From the NCBI GenBank assembly GCA_009777165.1, contig WRML01000047.1, forward strand, positions 1 through 10,252: a stretch of 10,252 nucleotides of DNA, in the 5' to 3' direction. The notes beneath the pieces are model-generated. The model was not told where the DNA came from. It did not search any database and saw only the letters and a program-made list of their open reading frames with translations. Positions 1 through 6,063 of this stretch are shown here, piece after piece. Position 1 is the first letter of the stretch. Each line of letters starts with the position of its first letter. The translations under genes were made by a program, and so were the position numbers. This stretch comes from Kiritimatiellota bacterium (GTDB lineage: Bacteria > Verrucomicrobiota > Kiritimatiellia > RFP12 > UBA1067).

Positions 1-1039
1 GGGGATGGCGTACCGCGGGGCGAAGGGGGGGGGGGGCGAGTGCGTCATCTTCCGCATGCCCAAGGAGGGGCGGCTGGAATACGCAGACCTCGTGAAAGGC
101 ACCATCAGGAAAAAGGCGGAGGACACGCAGGACTTCGTGATCGTGCGCTCGGACGGGACCCCCGTCTTCCACCTCGCGAACGTCGTGGACGACGTGGACA
201 TGCGCATCACGCACGTCATCCGGGGCGACGACCACGTGGAGAACACGTTCAAGCACATCGAGCTGTTCAAGGCGATGGGGGCCCCCGTCCCGCAGTACGC
301 GCACCTGCCGATGATCGTGAACAACCAGGGCAAGCCCTACTCGAAGCGCGACGGCGCGGCGTTCGTGGGCGAGTTCAGGGAGCAGGGCTTCCTGCCGGAC
401 GCGCTGTTCAATTTCCTGCTGCTGCTGGGCTGGGCCCCTGGGGACGACCGCGAGGTGTTCACGCGCGAGGAGATGGTCGGGCTCTTCACGCTCGACCGCT
501 GCAAGTCCAGCGCGGCGCGTTTCGACATCAAGAAGCTGACGTGGATGAACGGTGAGTACATCCGCCGGCAGCCGCGCGGGGTGTACGAGGCGGAGTTCGT
601 CGCGCGCCTGAACGCCGCCAGGCTGACGACCGACGGCGTGGACCTCGCGGGCGTGATGGACCAGATGCAGGTGCGCACGAAATTCTACTCCGAGATCCCC
701 GCCTCCTGCGCGTACTTCTTCACGGAGGATTACGCGTTCGACGCCAAGGGCGTCGAGAAGCGGCTCAAGGCGGAGGGGGTGCCGGAACTGCTGGAGGAGG
801 TCGCGGACAAATACGCCGCGCTTCCGGTGTTCGACCTCCAGACCTCGCACGACGTGCTGGCGGCGATGGGCGAGGCCCGCGGGACGGGCTTGGGCGCGAT
901 GGTGCATCCTGTGCGCGTCGCGGTGTCGGGTCTCACCGAGGGTCCCGGGCTCTTCGAGATGCTGGTGTTGCTCGGGCGTGGGCGCGTCTGCTCGCGCCTC
1001 TGCGCCACCGCACAGAAACTACGCGACCATGCGCTTTAG
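1..1039 (+). CDS. gltX: Glutamyl-tRNA synthetase, C-terminal part (5' end outside window)
   Basis: Class I aminoacyl-tRNA synthetase that charges tRNA-Glu in the cytoplasm. The frame is open from the window edge. The ATG at 5 is internal, because the Rossmann half with the HIGH motif is missing, so this is the last ~344 residues of a ~470-500 residue enzyme. Counting from that ATG, the KMSKS-type loop is at 112-118 (YSKRDGA; the usual family form is LSKRHGA, so Asp replaces His). It is followed by the GltX signature around GFLPDALFNFLLLLGW and GDDREVF, and FDIKKLTWMNG begins the anticodon-binding part. The C-terminus (GLGAMVHPVRVAVSGLTEGP, then ELLGR-like sequence) is complete. A run of twelve G at 25-36 encodes consecutive glycines. 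nifS begins 9 bases after the stop. Identity is secure; GlnRS is unlikely given the bacterial GltX-type C-terminal helical domain. Confidence 0.95.
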   Translation, partial: GMAYRGAKGGGGECVIFRMPKEGRLEYADLVKGTIRKKAEDTQDFVIVRSDGTPVFHLANVVDDVDMRITHVIRGDDHVENTFKHIELFKAMGAPVPQYAHLPMIVNNQGKPYSKRDGAAFVGEFREQGFLPDALFNFLLLLGWAPGDDREVFTREEMVGLFTLDRCKSSAARFDIKKLTWMNGEYIRRQPRGVYEAEFVARLNAARLTTDGVDLAGVMDQMQVRTKFYSEIPASCAYFFTEDYAFDAKGVEKRLKAEGVPELLEEVADKYAALPVFDLQTSHDVLAAMGEARGTGLGAMVHPVRVAVSGLTEGPGLFEMLVLLGRGRVCSRLCATAQKLRDHAL

Positions 1040-1048
1040 GATTTTTTT

Positions 1049-2206
1049 ATGAAGACGATTTACTTTGATAATAATGCGACGACGTGCGTGGCGCCGGAAG
1101 TGCGCGACGCGATGATGCCGTTCCTCGGCGAACGGTACGGGAACCCGTCGAGCATGCACGCGTTCGGGGGGCAGGTCGCACGGGATCTGCGGGCGGCGCG
1201 TGAGCGCGTGGCGGCGTTCCTCGGCGCGGACCCGTCGGAGATCGTGTTCACGAGCTGCGGCACGGAGAGCGACAACATGGCCATCCACGGCGCGGCGGAG
1301 GTGCTGGGGTCCCAGGCGAGGGTCATCACCTCGCGCGTGGAGCATCCGGCGGTGCTGGGACCCTGCCGCCGTTTACGCGACATGGGGTTTCACGAAATCG
1401 AAATCCCGGTGGACAGCGTCGGGCAGCTTGACCTCGACGCGTTGCGCGAGGCGCTCAAGGGAGGGGGGCCCGCGATCGTCAGCATCATGTGGGCGAACAA
1501 CGAGACGGGGGTCATCTTCCCGATGGAAGAAATCGCGCAGATCGTGAAGTCGGCGGGCGCGGTGCTGCACACGGATGCGGTACAGGTCGCGGGGAAGCTG
1601 CCGATTGACATGCGGAACGTCCCCGTGGATATGCTCTCCATCTCGGGGCACAAGCTCCATGCGCCGAAGGGGATCGGCGCGTTTTATATCCGGCGCGGCA
1701 CACGCGTCAAGACGTTCATGCTCGGCGGGCATCAGGAGCACGGGCGGCGCGGCGGTACGGAGAACGTGCCGTACATCGTCGGGTTGGGCAAGGCGGTCGA
1801 GCTGGCGGAGGCGGGCATGGCGGCGGAGAACCGTCAGGTCGCCGCCCTGCGCGACAGGCTGGAGAGCGGTCTGCTGGCGAGCTGCCCGGACGCGCGGGTC
1901 AACGGCGATTGCCGGAGCCGTCTGCCGAACACCAGCAACATGAGTTTCGAGTACATCGAGGGCGAGTCCATCCTGATGCATCTGAGCGACCGCGGCATCT
2001 GCGCCTCCACGGGGTCGGCGTGCGCGGCTGGCTCGCTGGAGCCCTCGCACGTGATCCGCGCGATGGGCGTGCCGTTCACGGCGGTGCACGGCTCGGTGCG
2101 CTTCTCGCTCAGCCGCTACAACACCGGGGCGGAGGTTGACGCCGTCCTGACGGAGATGCCCAGAATCATTTCCAAGCTCCGTGCACTCTCGCCGTTCTGC
2201 AAGTAG
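1049..2206 (+). CDS. nifS: NifS-type cysteine desulfurase
   Basis: PLP-dependent class V aminotransferase-fold enzyme that converts L-cysteine to L-alanine and passes persulfide sulfur to Fe-S scaffolds or tRNA thiolation partners. It is 385 residues, the full family length. Visible elements: N-terminal YFDNNATT; EHPAV with the PLP-stacking His99; HTDAVQ with Asp176; SGHKLHAPKG with Schiff-base Lys202; RRGGTENV; and the catalytic loop around Cys325 (STGSACAAGSLEPSHV). The SLEPSHVIRAMG form and the C-terminal LRALSPF resemble NifS more than the IscS or SufS branches. An AGGA at 1038-1041 lies 7 bases before the ATG and overlaps the gltX stop codon, suggesting translational coupling. No nifU/iscU scaffold gene follows; an AT-rich HNH gene occupies that place. 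Whether it serves nitrogenase or general Fe-S/tRNA sulfur supply cannot be told here; no nif genes are present. Confidence 0.93.
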   Translation: MKTIYFDNNATTCVAPEVRDAMMPFLGERYGNPSSMHAFGGQVARDLRAARERVAAFLGADPSEIVFTSCGTESDNMAIHGAAEVLGSQARVITSRVEHPAVLGPCRRLRDMGFHEIEIPVDSVGQLDLDALREALKGGGPAIVSIMWANNETGVIFPMEEIAQIVKSAGAVLHTDAVQVAGKLPIDMRNVPVDMLSISGHKLHAPKGIGAFYIRRGTRVKTFMLGGHQEHGRRGGTENVPYIVGLGKAVELAEAGMAAENRQVAALRDRLESGLLASCPDARVNGDCRSRLPNTSNMSFEYIEGESILMHLSDRGICASTGSACAAGSLEPSHVIRAMGVPFTAVHGSVRFSLSRYNTGAEVDAVLTEMPRIISKLRALSPFCK

Positions 2207-2233
2207 GCTTATCATTCAACGGAGAATCCTCTT

Positions 2234-2287
2234 ATGAAACCATCGTTATACGGCATCAAACATTCCAACAGGAATTTTGCGGAATGA
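2234..2287 (+). pseudogene. Possible 5' remnant of a HindVP-like restriction endonuclease (18 codons)
   Basis: A 17-residue ORF (MKPSLYGIKHSNRNFAE) has a GGAGA ribosome binding site at 2221-2225, 8 bases before its ATG, and its TGA overlaps the ATG of the HNH gene (ATGA at 2284-2287). From memory, HindVP-family type II restriction enzymes begin with a very similar segment ending in SNRDF. If so, this is the start of a restriction gene whose remainder was deleted. The alternative is a leader ORF that couples translation to the HNH gene. The resemblance rests on about 15 residues recalled without a search, so confidence is low to moderate. Confidence 0.35.
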
Positions 2288-3024
2288 AAACGTTTCGTGA
2301 CCAATACATAGCTGATGCACTTAGCCGAAACAGTACTGGAAGCAACAAAGCGGGATCGTATGTTCACGCGCTTGATTACCTCGGTGGAATTTTAGAAAAA
2401 AAATCAAAAAGATTTGCGTCTGTCTCTGATGTATTCACACTCCTAGATGTTGCTACAATTAGGCAGTTGTATGAATATATCTGTGAACAGCAACTGTTAG
2501 GCGAAAAAGGAATTTTTGATAACAAATTCAAACCTAGTTATTGGAAATACAGATTTTACTCATCAGCGTTAAAAGATTATATTCGGTTTTTGCTTCAGGC
2601 GCAATATGAAGAGAAATTGTGGAAAATTTATGATATTCCCAATGCTAAGCCTGAGACAATGACAAAACAATTTGAGGCTGTGAAATTGAACTCTGCAGAT
2701 TTTTTAGAAGAAGGCGATCTAGTGGCGATGAGCGGAAAGGATATTCTGCGAACAGTCAAAACACGTATCAACCAGCGGTTTTTTCGCACAATAGTCTTAC
2801 GTGACTACGCAACAAGATGTTGCGTGACAGGGCTAACTTTACCAGAGGTTTTACGGGCAAGCCACATCATCCCATGGGCTGAAGATGCGCAAAATCGTAT
2901 GAATCCTGCTAACGGATTATGCCTTTCCGCCACATACGATGCCGCATTTGACCGTTATCTGGTTTCATTTGACGAGGATTATCGTCTCGTTCTTGCTCCG
3001 ACATTAAAGCATTGTTCGAAATAG
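2284..3024 (+). CDS. HNH endonuclease (HNH_2-like), C-terminus probably shortened
   Basis: Predicted metal-dependent DNA nuclease of 246 residues. The C-terminal third carries the HNH_2-type module: RINQRFFRTIVLRDY at 161-175, CCVTGL at 179-184, ASHIIPW with His194, NPANGLCL with Asn210, then ATYDAAFDR at 216-224 and the following FDEDYRLVLAPTLK. The first ~110 residues are helical and of no recognised function; such N-terminal regions are common before this nuclease module. Homologues I recall continue for several dozen residues after the VLSP-like strand. Here the reading stops just after it with KHCSK, about 30 bases before a palindromic repeat cluster, so the tail is probably lost. The gene is clearly AT-richer than nifS on its left and the dehydrogenase on its right, indicating separate acquisition. 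HNH_2 proteins often accompany restriction-modification genes, but no methyltransferase is present. Its start overlaps the short ORF upstream. Confidence 0.8.
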   Translation: MKTFRDQYIADALSRNSTGSNKAGSYVHALDYLGGILEKKSKRFASVSDVFTLLDVATIRQLYEYICEQQLLGEKGIFDNKFKPSYWKYRFYSSALKDYIRFLLQAQYEEKLWKIYDIPNAKPETMTKQFEAVKLNSADFLEEGDLVAMSGKDILRTVKTRINQRFFRTIVLRDYATRCCVTGLTLPEVLRASHIIPWAEDAQNRMNPANGLCLSATYDAAFDRYLVSFDEDYRLVLAPTLKHCSK

Positions 3025-3057
3025 TGAGCCCGTTTAATCTCAATTGCGTATTCAAAA

Positions 3058-3243
3058 AGTCCCGCAGGGGACAACACTTTATTAACCGTAGGTTTCAACC
3101 TACGGTAACAGGTCTCGCATATAACCAAGTCCCGCAGGGACGGCACGTGACGCATGAAGTGTCGTCCCTGCGGGACTTGAAGAGGGGGATTCCCAGCCGT
3201 AGGCTGAAGCCTACGGTTAATAAAGTATTGTCCCTGCGGGACT
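3058..3243. repeat. Nested inverted-repeat cluster (REP-like, GTCCCGCAGGGAC / CCGTAGG family)
   Basis: Two outer arms at 3059-3106 and 3196-3243 are near-perfect reverse complements over ~48 bases. Each reads, in its own direction, a CCCGCAGGG core, a TTATTAA spacer and a CCGTAGG-centred palindrome. Each arm contains its own small hairpin: 3086-3105 (9-bp stem, 2-base loop) and 3197-3216 (9-bp stem). Between them lies a third hairpin at 3127-3178, with 20-base arms matching 19/20 around a 12-base loop. Arm differences (T/C and A/G within the CCTACGG palindromes) preserve pairing, so the mismatches are compensatory. The cluster lies between the HNH stop and the dehydrogenase start and does not look coding. 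It resembles the dispersed REP/BIME-like repeats of PVC-type genomes and may also end transcription of the HNH gene. Confidence 0.85.
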
Positions 3244-3331
3244 GGGCACATTGCCCTACGTTCATATCCGTGAGACCTCTGGTCTTGTTTGTTAAACAAC
3301 GAAGTTTGATGTTTTGTATCAACACACTTAA

Positions 3332-4300
3332 ATGCAATCCAAAATGACCATCGCGATTTTTCTTGATCAGGTGATCCCGTCGTTCCGCGTGAAGGAGAGG
3401 CAGGTGGGGCGGTTGCGGGAGATGTTCCCGGCGGTGGCGTTCGTCTGGTGCCATTCGGAAAAAACGTTCCTGCGGGCGTTGCCGAAAGCGACGGTCGCGT
3501 TGACGAACACGTTCCGCCCGGAGTGGTTCACGAAGGCACCGAAGCTGCGCTACATCCTCTGCCCGGCCGCCGGGAAAGAGGTGCTGAACCCCGTCCCGCT
3601 TGACCCCCCCCCGGAGGTCTATATCCACTACGGGACGTTCCACGGCGTGCTGATCGCGGAGACGGTCGCGGGGCTGATGCTGGCGTTTAACCGCGGTATC
3701 CTCCGCGCCTACAAGGCGCAGCTCGCCGGCGACCTGTGGCCGACCGCGCAACTGTGCGGGCCGGATGCCGTGCGGACGCTGCGCGGCTCCCATGCGGTCA
3801 TCGCCGGATTCGGGAGCCTCGGGCAGTGGATTTCCAAAACGCTCGTCCCGCTGGGCGTGCGCGTGACGGGTCTCCGCCGCACACCGCCGCCCGTCCGTCC
3901 GGAATGGTTCCGCCCGGGCGACCGCGTGATGTCCGCAAGCCTATTGGACGCGGTGCTGCCGACGGCCGACCACCTGATTCTGGCGTTGCCGTCGGACGCG
4001 ACCACGGACAGGCTCATCGGCGCGGCGCAACTGACGCGGCTGCCGCGCCATGCGGTCGTTTACAACGTGGGGCGCGGGAACTGCATTGACGAGGGGGCCT
4101 TGGCAAAAGCGCTCGCGTCGGGTACCATCCGCGGCGCATGTCTGGACGTGTTCGCCGAGGAGCCGCTGACGCGCCGCTCGCCGCTCTCGGCAGACCTGCC
4201 GGGGCTGATGCGTCTGCCCCATTCCTCCGCATTCAGCGACTCGTACATGGACTTCTTTGTGGAGGAGGTCATCCCCATCATCAGGACGGTCACGCGATGA
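3332..4300 (+). CDS. D-isomer-specific 2-hydroxyacid dehydrogenase family protein
   Basis: Predicted cytoplasmic NAD(P)-dependent oxidoreductase of 322 residues interconverting a 2-hydroxyacid and a 2-oxoacid; the substrate is not identifiable from sequence. The nucleotide-binding motif GFGSLG is at 159-164. The catalytic triad positions are visible: Arg248 in NVGRGN, Glu277 in FAEEPL and His297 in LPHSSAF. The segment LDVFAEEPL is typical of the family. The N-terminal substrate domain (DQVIPSF, then LRYILCPAAGKE) is divergent. Start choice is uncertain: ATG at 3332 and in-frame ATG at 3344 (MTIAIFLDQ, the better fit to the first beta strand) both lack a clear ribosome binding site. A nine-C run at 3604-3612 encodes Asp-Pro-Pro-Pro. 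The stop overlaps the tsaE start as ATGA, so the two are probably cotranscribed. GC-rich like the flanking core genes. Confidence 0.88.
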   Translation: MQSKMTIAIFLDQVIPSFRVKERQVGRLREMFPAVAFVWCHSEKTFLRALPKATVALTNTFRPEWFTKAPKLRYILCPAAGKEVLNPVPLDPPPEVYIHYGTFHGVLIAETVAGLMLAFNRGILRAYKAQLAGDLWPTAQLCGPDAVRTLRGSHAVIAGFGSLGQWISKTLVPLGVRVTGLRRTPPPVRPEWFRPGDRVMSASLLDAVLPTADHLILALPSDATTDRLIGAAQLTRLPRHAVVYNVGRGNCIDEGALAKALASGTIRGACLDVFAEEPLTRRSPLSADLPGLMRLPHSSAFSDSYMDFFVEEVIPIIRTVTR

Positions 4301-4737
4301 AAGCGACATATACCGTGCATTCTGTCGAGGAGACGTGGGGGGTGGCGGCGAAGCTCGCGCCCACGCTGTTGCCCGGGAGCGTGATTGCGCTGACGGGCGA
4401 CCTGGGCGCGGGCAAGACCACATTCATGCAGGGGCTGGGGTTTGCGCTGGGAGTCCGGCGACCTGTCACCAGCCCGACGTTCACGCTGTCCGTCGAATAC
4501 CCGACCCCCCGCTTCAAGCTCGTCCACATGGACCTCTACCGTTTGAGCGGACCGGACGATCTGCTGGCGATCGGTTTTCCTGAGTATCTGGAATCCGGCG
4601 CGGTCGTCGCCGTCGAATGGCCCGAGCGCGCGCACGGCCTTATCCCGGCAGACGCCATCCGCGTCCATTTCACGCTCACGCCGGACTCGAACACACGGAT
4701 GATTACGGTTACAAACAGTCCAGTCAAGGTATTTTGA
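4297..4737 (+). CDS. tsaE: tRNA t6A37 biosynthesis ATPase TsaE
   Basis: TsaE is the P-loop ATPase that drives the TsaB-TsaD complex forming threonylcarbamoyladenosine at position 37 of ANN-decoding tRNAs, in the cytoplasm. The 146-residue product has the usual family length. It shows Walker A GDLGAGKTTF at 34-43, switch-like SPTFTLSVEY at 59-68, HMDLYRL at 77-83 and VEWPER at 106-111, in the standard order. The ATG at 4297 is chosen over the upstream in-frame ATG at 4138 because it begins at the family's normal N-terminus and overlaps the dehydrogenase stop by ATGA; the upstream extension would run inside the dehydrogenase gene. tsaB, tsaD and tsaC are not in the window. Confidence 0.93.
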   Translation: MKATYTVHSVEETWGVAAKLAPTLLPGSVIALTGDLGAGKTTFMQGLGFALGVRRPVTSPTFTLSVEYPTPRFKLVHMDLYRLSGPDDLLAIGFPEYLESGAVVAVEWPERAHGLIPADAIRVHFTLTPDSNTRMITVTNSPVKVF

Positions 4738-4920
4738 GGTTGTACGGATGTTTTCCCGACTATAGAAACTAAAAACTATAGCTAGTCGAGCCTTAAAAAG
4801 TCATTTACGCCTTTAAAAATGCACAAAATGAAAAATGGGCTTGCAATCATCAGCAAGTGAACGTAAACTAAAAACATGGACAGAAGTTCTAAAATTCTAA
4901 AATGCGGAAGTTCTAAAATT
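4738..4920. other. Non-coding AT-rich spacer with short direct repeats
   Basis: No credible gene is seen after tsaE. The stretch has a weak imperfect hairpin (arms 4757-4762 and 4783-4788, containing two copies of CTATAG) not followed by a T tract, so it is not a clear terminator. A 14-base direct repeat, GAAGTTCTAAAATT, occurs at 4883-4896 and 4907-4920 (24-base period). Composition falls sharply from the GC-rich tsaE. Confidence 0.6.
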
Positions 4921-4934
4921 TGGGTTACGGGTCA

Positions 4935-5211
4935 GAAGCTGTTTTCTGTGAGTCTCTGTGCCTTTGTGTCTTTGTGTGAGACCATAAAAGACAATGACCT
5001 CCTCGGACGGATGAACGGAGTGCGGACATTCCTGTCCGCCCAGTCCCCCGTCTCAGATGTCTCCACCACCTACGCCTACGACGGCTTCGGACGTATCTCC
5101 TCCGTTTCCGCATTAACCATTAACCACTGCATACTGCTCACTCAGGTCAAAAACAGCCACGGCCCCAAGCCATCTCCACCTACGACTATTAACGACGCTC
5201 TTGCTGCGAGT
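4935..5211 (+). pseudogene. Decayed Rhs/YD-repeat protein fragment with embedded short repeats
   Basis: An open frame spans 4876-5241, but its content looks like debris, not a gene. Around 5055-5105 it reads VSTTYAYDGFGRISSVSA, a recognisable YD repeat of Rhs-type wall/toxin proteins. Around 5169-5189 a different frame reads AISTYDY, followed two frame steps later (5191-5211) by NDALAAS; together these resemble the AISTYDYTNDALGRR-type segment near Rhs cores, broken by a small deletion. The first part (4935-4980) is low-complexity 'CTGTGAGTCTCTGTG...' repeat sequence, and 5022-5039 is a perfect hairpin (GCGGACA-TTCC-TGTCCGC). I read it as the remnant of an Rhs gene broken by deletions and repeat insertions. 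A functional 121-residue protein is unlikely. Confidence 0.6.
5022..5039. repeat. Short perfect hairpin GCGGACA-TTCC-TGTCCGC
   Basis: A 7-bp perfect stem with a 4-base loop sits inside the Rhs remnant, next to a CTCTGTG-type repeat (4947-4980). No T tract follows, so a terminator role is not indicated. It is probably one copy of a dispersed palindromic repeat family. Confidence 0.55.
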
Positions 5212-5237
5212 ATGGAAACATATTACACTTCATTGCC

Positions 5238-5852
5238 ATGACTAATTTAAAACAGTTACGTTTGCTTGGAATGTGTTTGCTCTTGGTGAGTTTAAACAGT
5301 TGTAAAGTTCTCGAAAAAAATACTATACAAAATGTCCTTAAAAGCGATCGTTTAATCCCTAAATTAGAAGTCAACGTTCAAGGAAGTATTTTAACACTAA
5401 GATTAATTAATTTGACTCGAAATGCGATCAAGGTTGATCGCGAATTAGTCTTCGCAATTTCACTTGTAGCAATGGATTCCGAAAATACTTATTTGTCTCC
5501 GAAAGCGTTTTTTGCCACCGCTCCTCTGATGGATCAAGAGTCAAAAGAAAAACGTTTCGCTTTAATTCAGCCAAACGATTTCATCGAACGAACAATTAAC
5601 TTGTTACAACCGATTAAAGCGTTTGAGTGGGGTGTTGCCGATACAATGGCGATAACGGCTTACGAATGCTTCTATTTTTTTACTCCTGTTCAAGTTGAGC
5701 AAATGAACCAAATTCAAGTTAGCTACGATAGTCGTCAACACATGTTTCAAGACGGACTTAGATGTTACTTGGGGGCAGAATATGTGCCCAATGATTTATT
5801 CGAAGGTCCGTTAGTGGATTGTGTGGTCAACGTCGGGAATAGAGTGAATTAA
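5238..5852 (+). CDS. Hypothetical lipoprotein, AT-rich orphan
   Basis: A 204-residue protein with a short basic N-terminus, a hydrophobic segment (LRLLGMCLLLVSL) and a lipobox-like LNSC with Cys22, so it is predicted to be exported and lipidated. Asn at -2 is acceptable but not the commonest residue. The mature part has alternating hydrophobic strands (LEVNVQGSILTLRLINLT at about 43-60) suggesting a beta-rich domain, and Cys residues near 146 and 176. I recognise no family. The gene is much richer in A+T and in TTA/AAT-type codons than the core genes, pointing to recent transfer. No strong ribosome binding site precedes the ATG. It is flanked by the Rhs remnant and by a palindromic repeat and IS630 element; lipoproteins of unknown function next to Rhs genes can be immunity proteins, but that is only a guess here. 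Confidence 0.65.
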   Translation: MTNLKQLRLLGMCLLLVSLNSCKVLEKNTIQNVLKSDRLIPKLEVNVQGSILTLRLINLTRNAIKVDRELVFAISLVAMDSENTYLSPKAFFATAPLMDQESKEKRFALIQPNDFIERTINLLQPIKAFEWGVADTMAITAYECFYFFTPVQVEQMNQIQVSYDSRQHMFQDGLRCYLGAEYVPNDLFEGPLVDCVVNVGNRVN

Positions 5853-5881
5853 CTTTACATTGCATTTTGTCTGCCGTATTT

Positions 5882-5992
5882 TTTCACACAGAGCCACAGA
5901 GGATTACTTTTTGTTTGCTCTGTGCAAACTCTGTGGTGTCGAGGGGACCCCGCGGGCGCAGGCGCGGCCCGTGGGGCGGTCTCTGTGTGAAA
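5882..5992. repeat. 111-bp palindromic element bounded by TTTCACACAGAG / CTCTGTGTGAAA
   Basis: The ends are perfect 12-base inverted repeats (5882-5893 and 5981-5992). Inside, CCACAGAG at 5894-5901 pairs with CTCTGTGG at 5929-5936, and a very GC-rich hairpin follows (arms 5948-5957 and 5967-5976, one mismatch that can form G-T, 9-base loop). No coding potential is seen. The same CTCTGTG-type words occur at 4947-4980 near the Rhs remnant, so this appears to be a dispersed repeat family. It lies 3' of the lipoprotein gene and could also act as a transcription end. Confidence 0.75.
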
Positions 5993-6063
5993 TGAGTAAC
6001 ATTGTTTTCCGATGTTCATGTATCAACGTCAAGTTATAGTTAATTCAGTTAAAATATGAGCCA

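Noticed and set aside
1373..2215. 280-residue minus-strand frame opposite nifS
   Set aside because: Antisense shadow of a gene with intact catalytic residues; composition is Arg/His/Ala-rich without domains.
3058..3243. CRISPR array
   Set aside because: Repeats are inverted, few and unequally spaced, with no unique spacers of constant length and no cas genes.
3273..3299. Terminator or promoter before the dehydrogenase (AGACC-TCT-GGTCT then TTGTTT-GTT-AAACAA)
   Set aside because: Two weak 5-6 bp stems; suggestive but too short, and no convincing -35/-10 pair was found.
3012..3347. Open frames reading through the palindromic cluster on both strands
   Set aside because: They encode RRLKPTVNKVL-type translations of repeat sequence in both directions, which is explained by the inverted repeats and not by coding.
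4138..4296. Upstream in-frame extension of tsaE (ATG at 4138)
   Set aside because: It lies wholly inside the dehydrogenase gene in another frame, adds 53 residues unlike any TsaE N-terminus, and the ATG at 4297 gives the standard family start and an ATGA overlap.
4757..4788. Terminator after tsaE
   Set aside because: Stem of only six A/T-mixed pairs with a 20-base loop and no following T tract.
4876..5241. 121-residue open frame as a functional protein
   Set aside because: Its sequence is a patchwork of short repeats and a partial YD repeat with a frame break; no start signal and no coherent domain.
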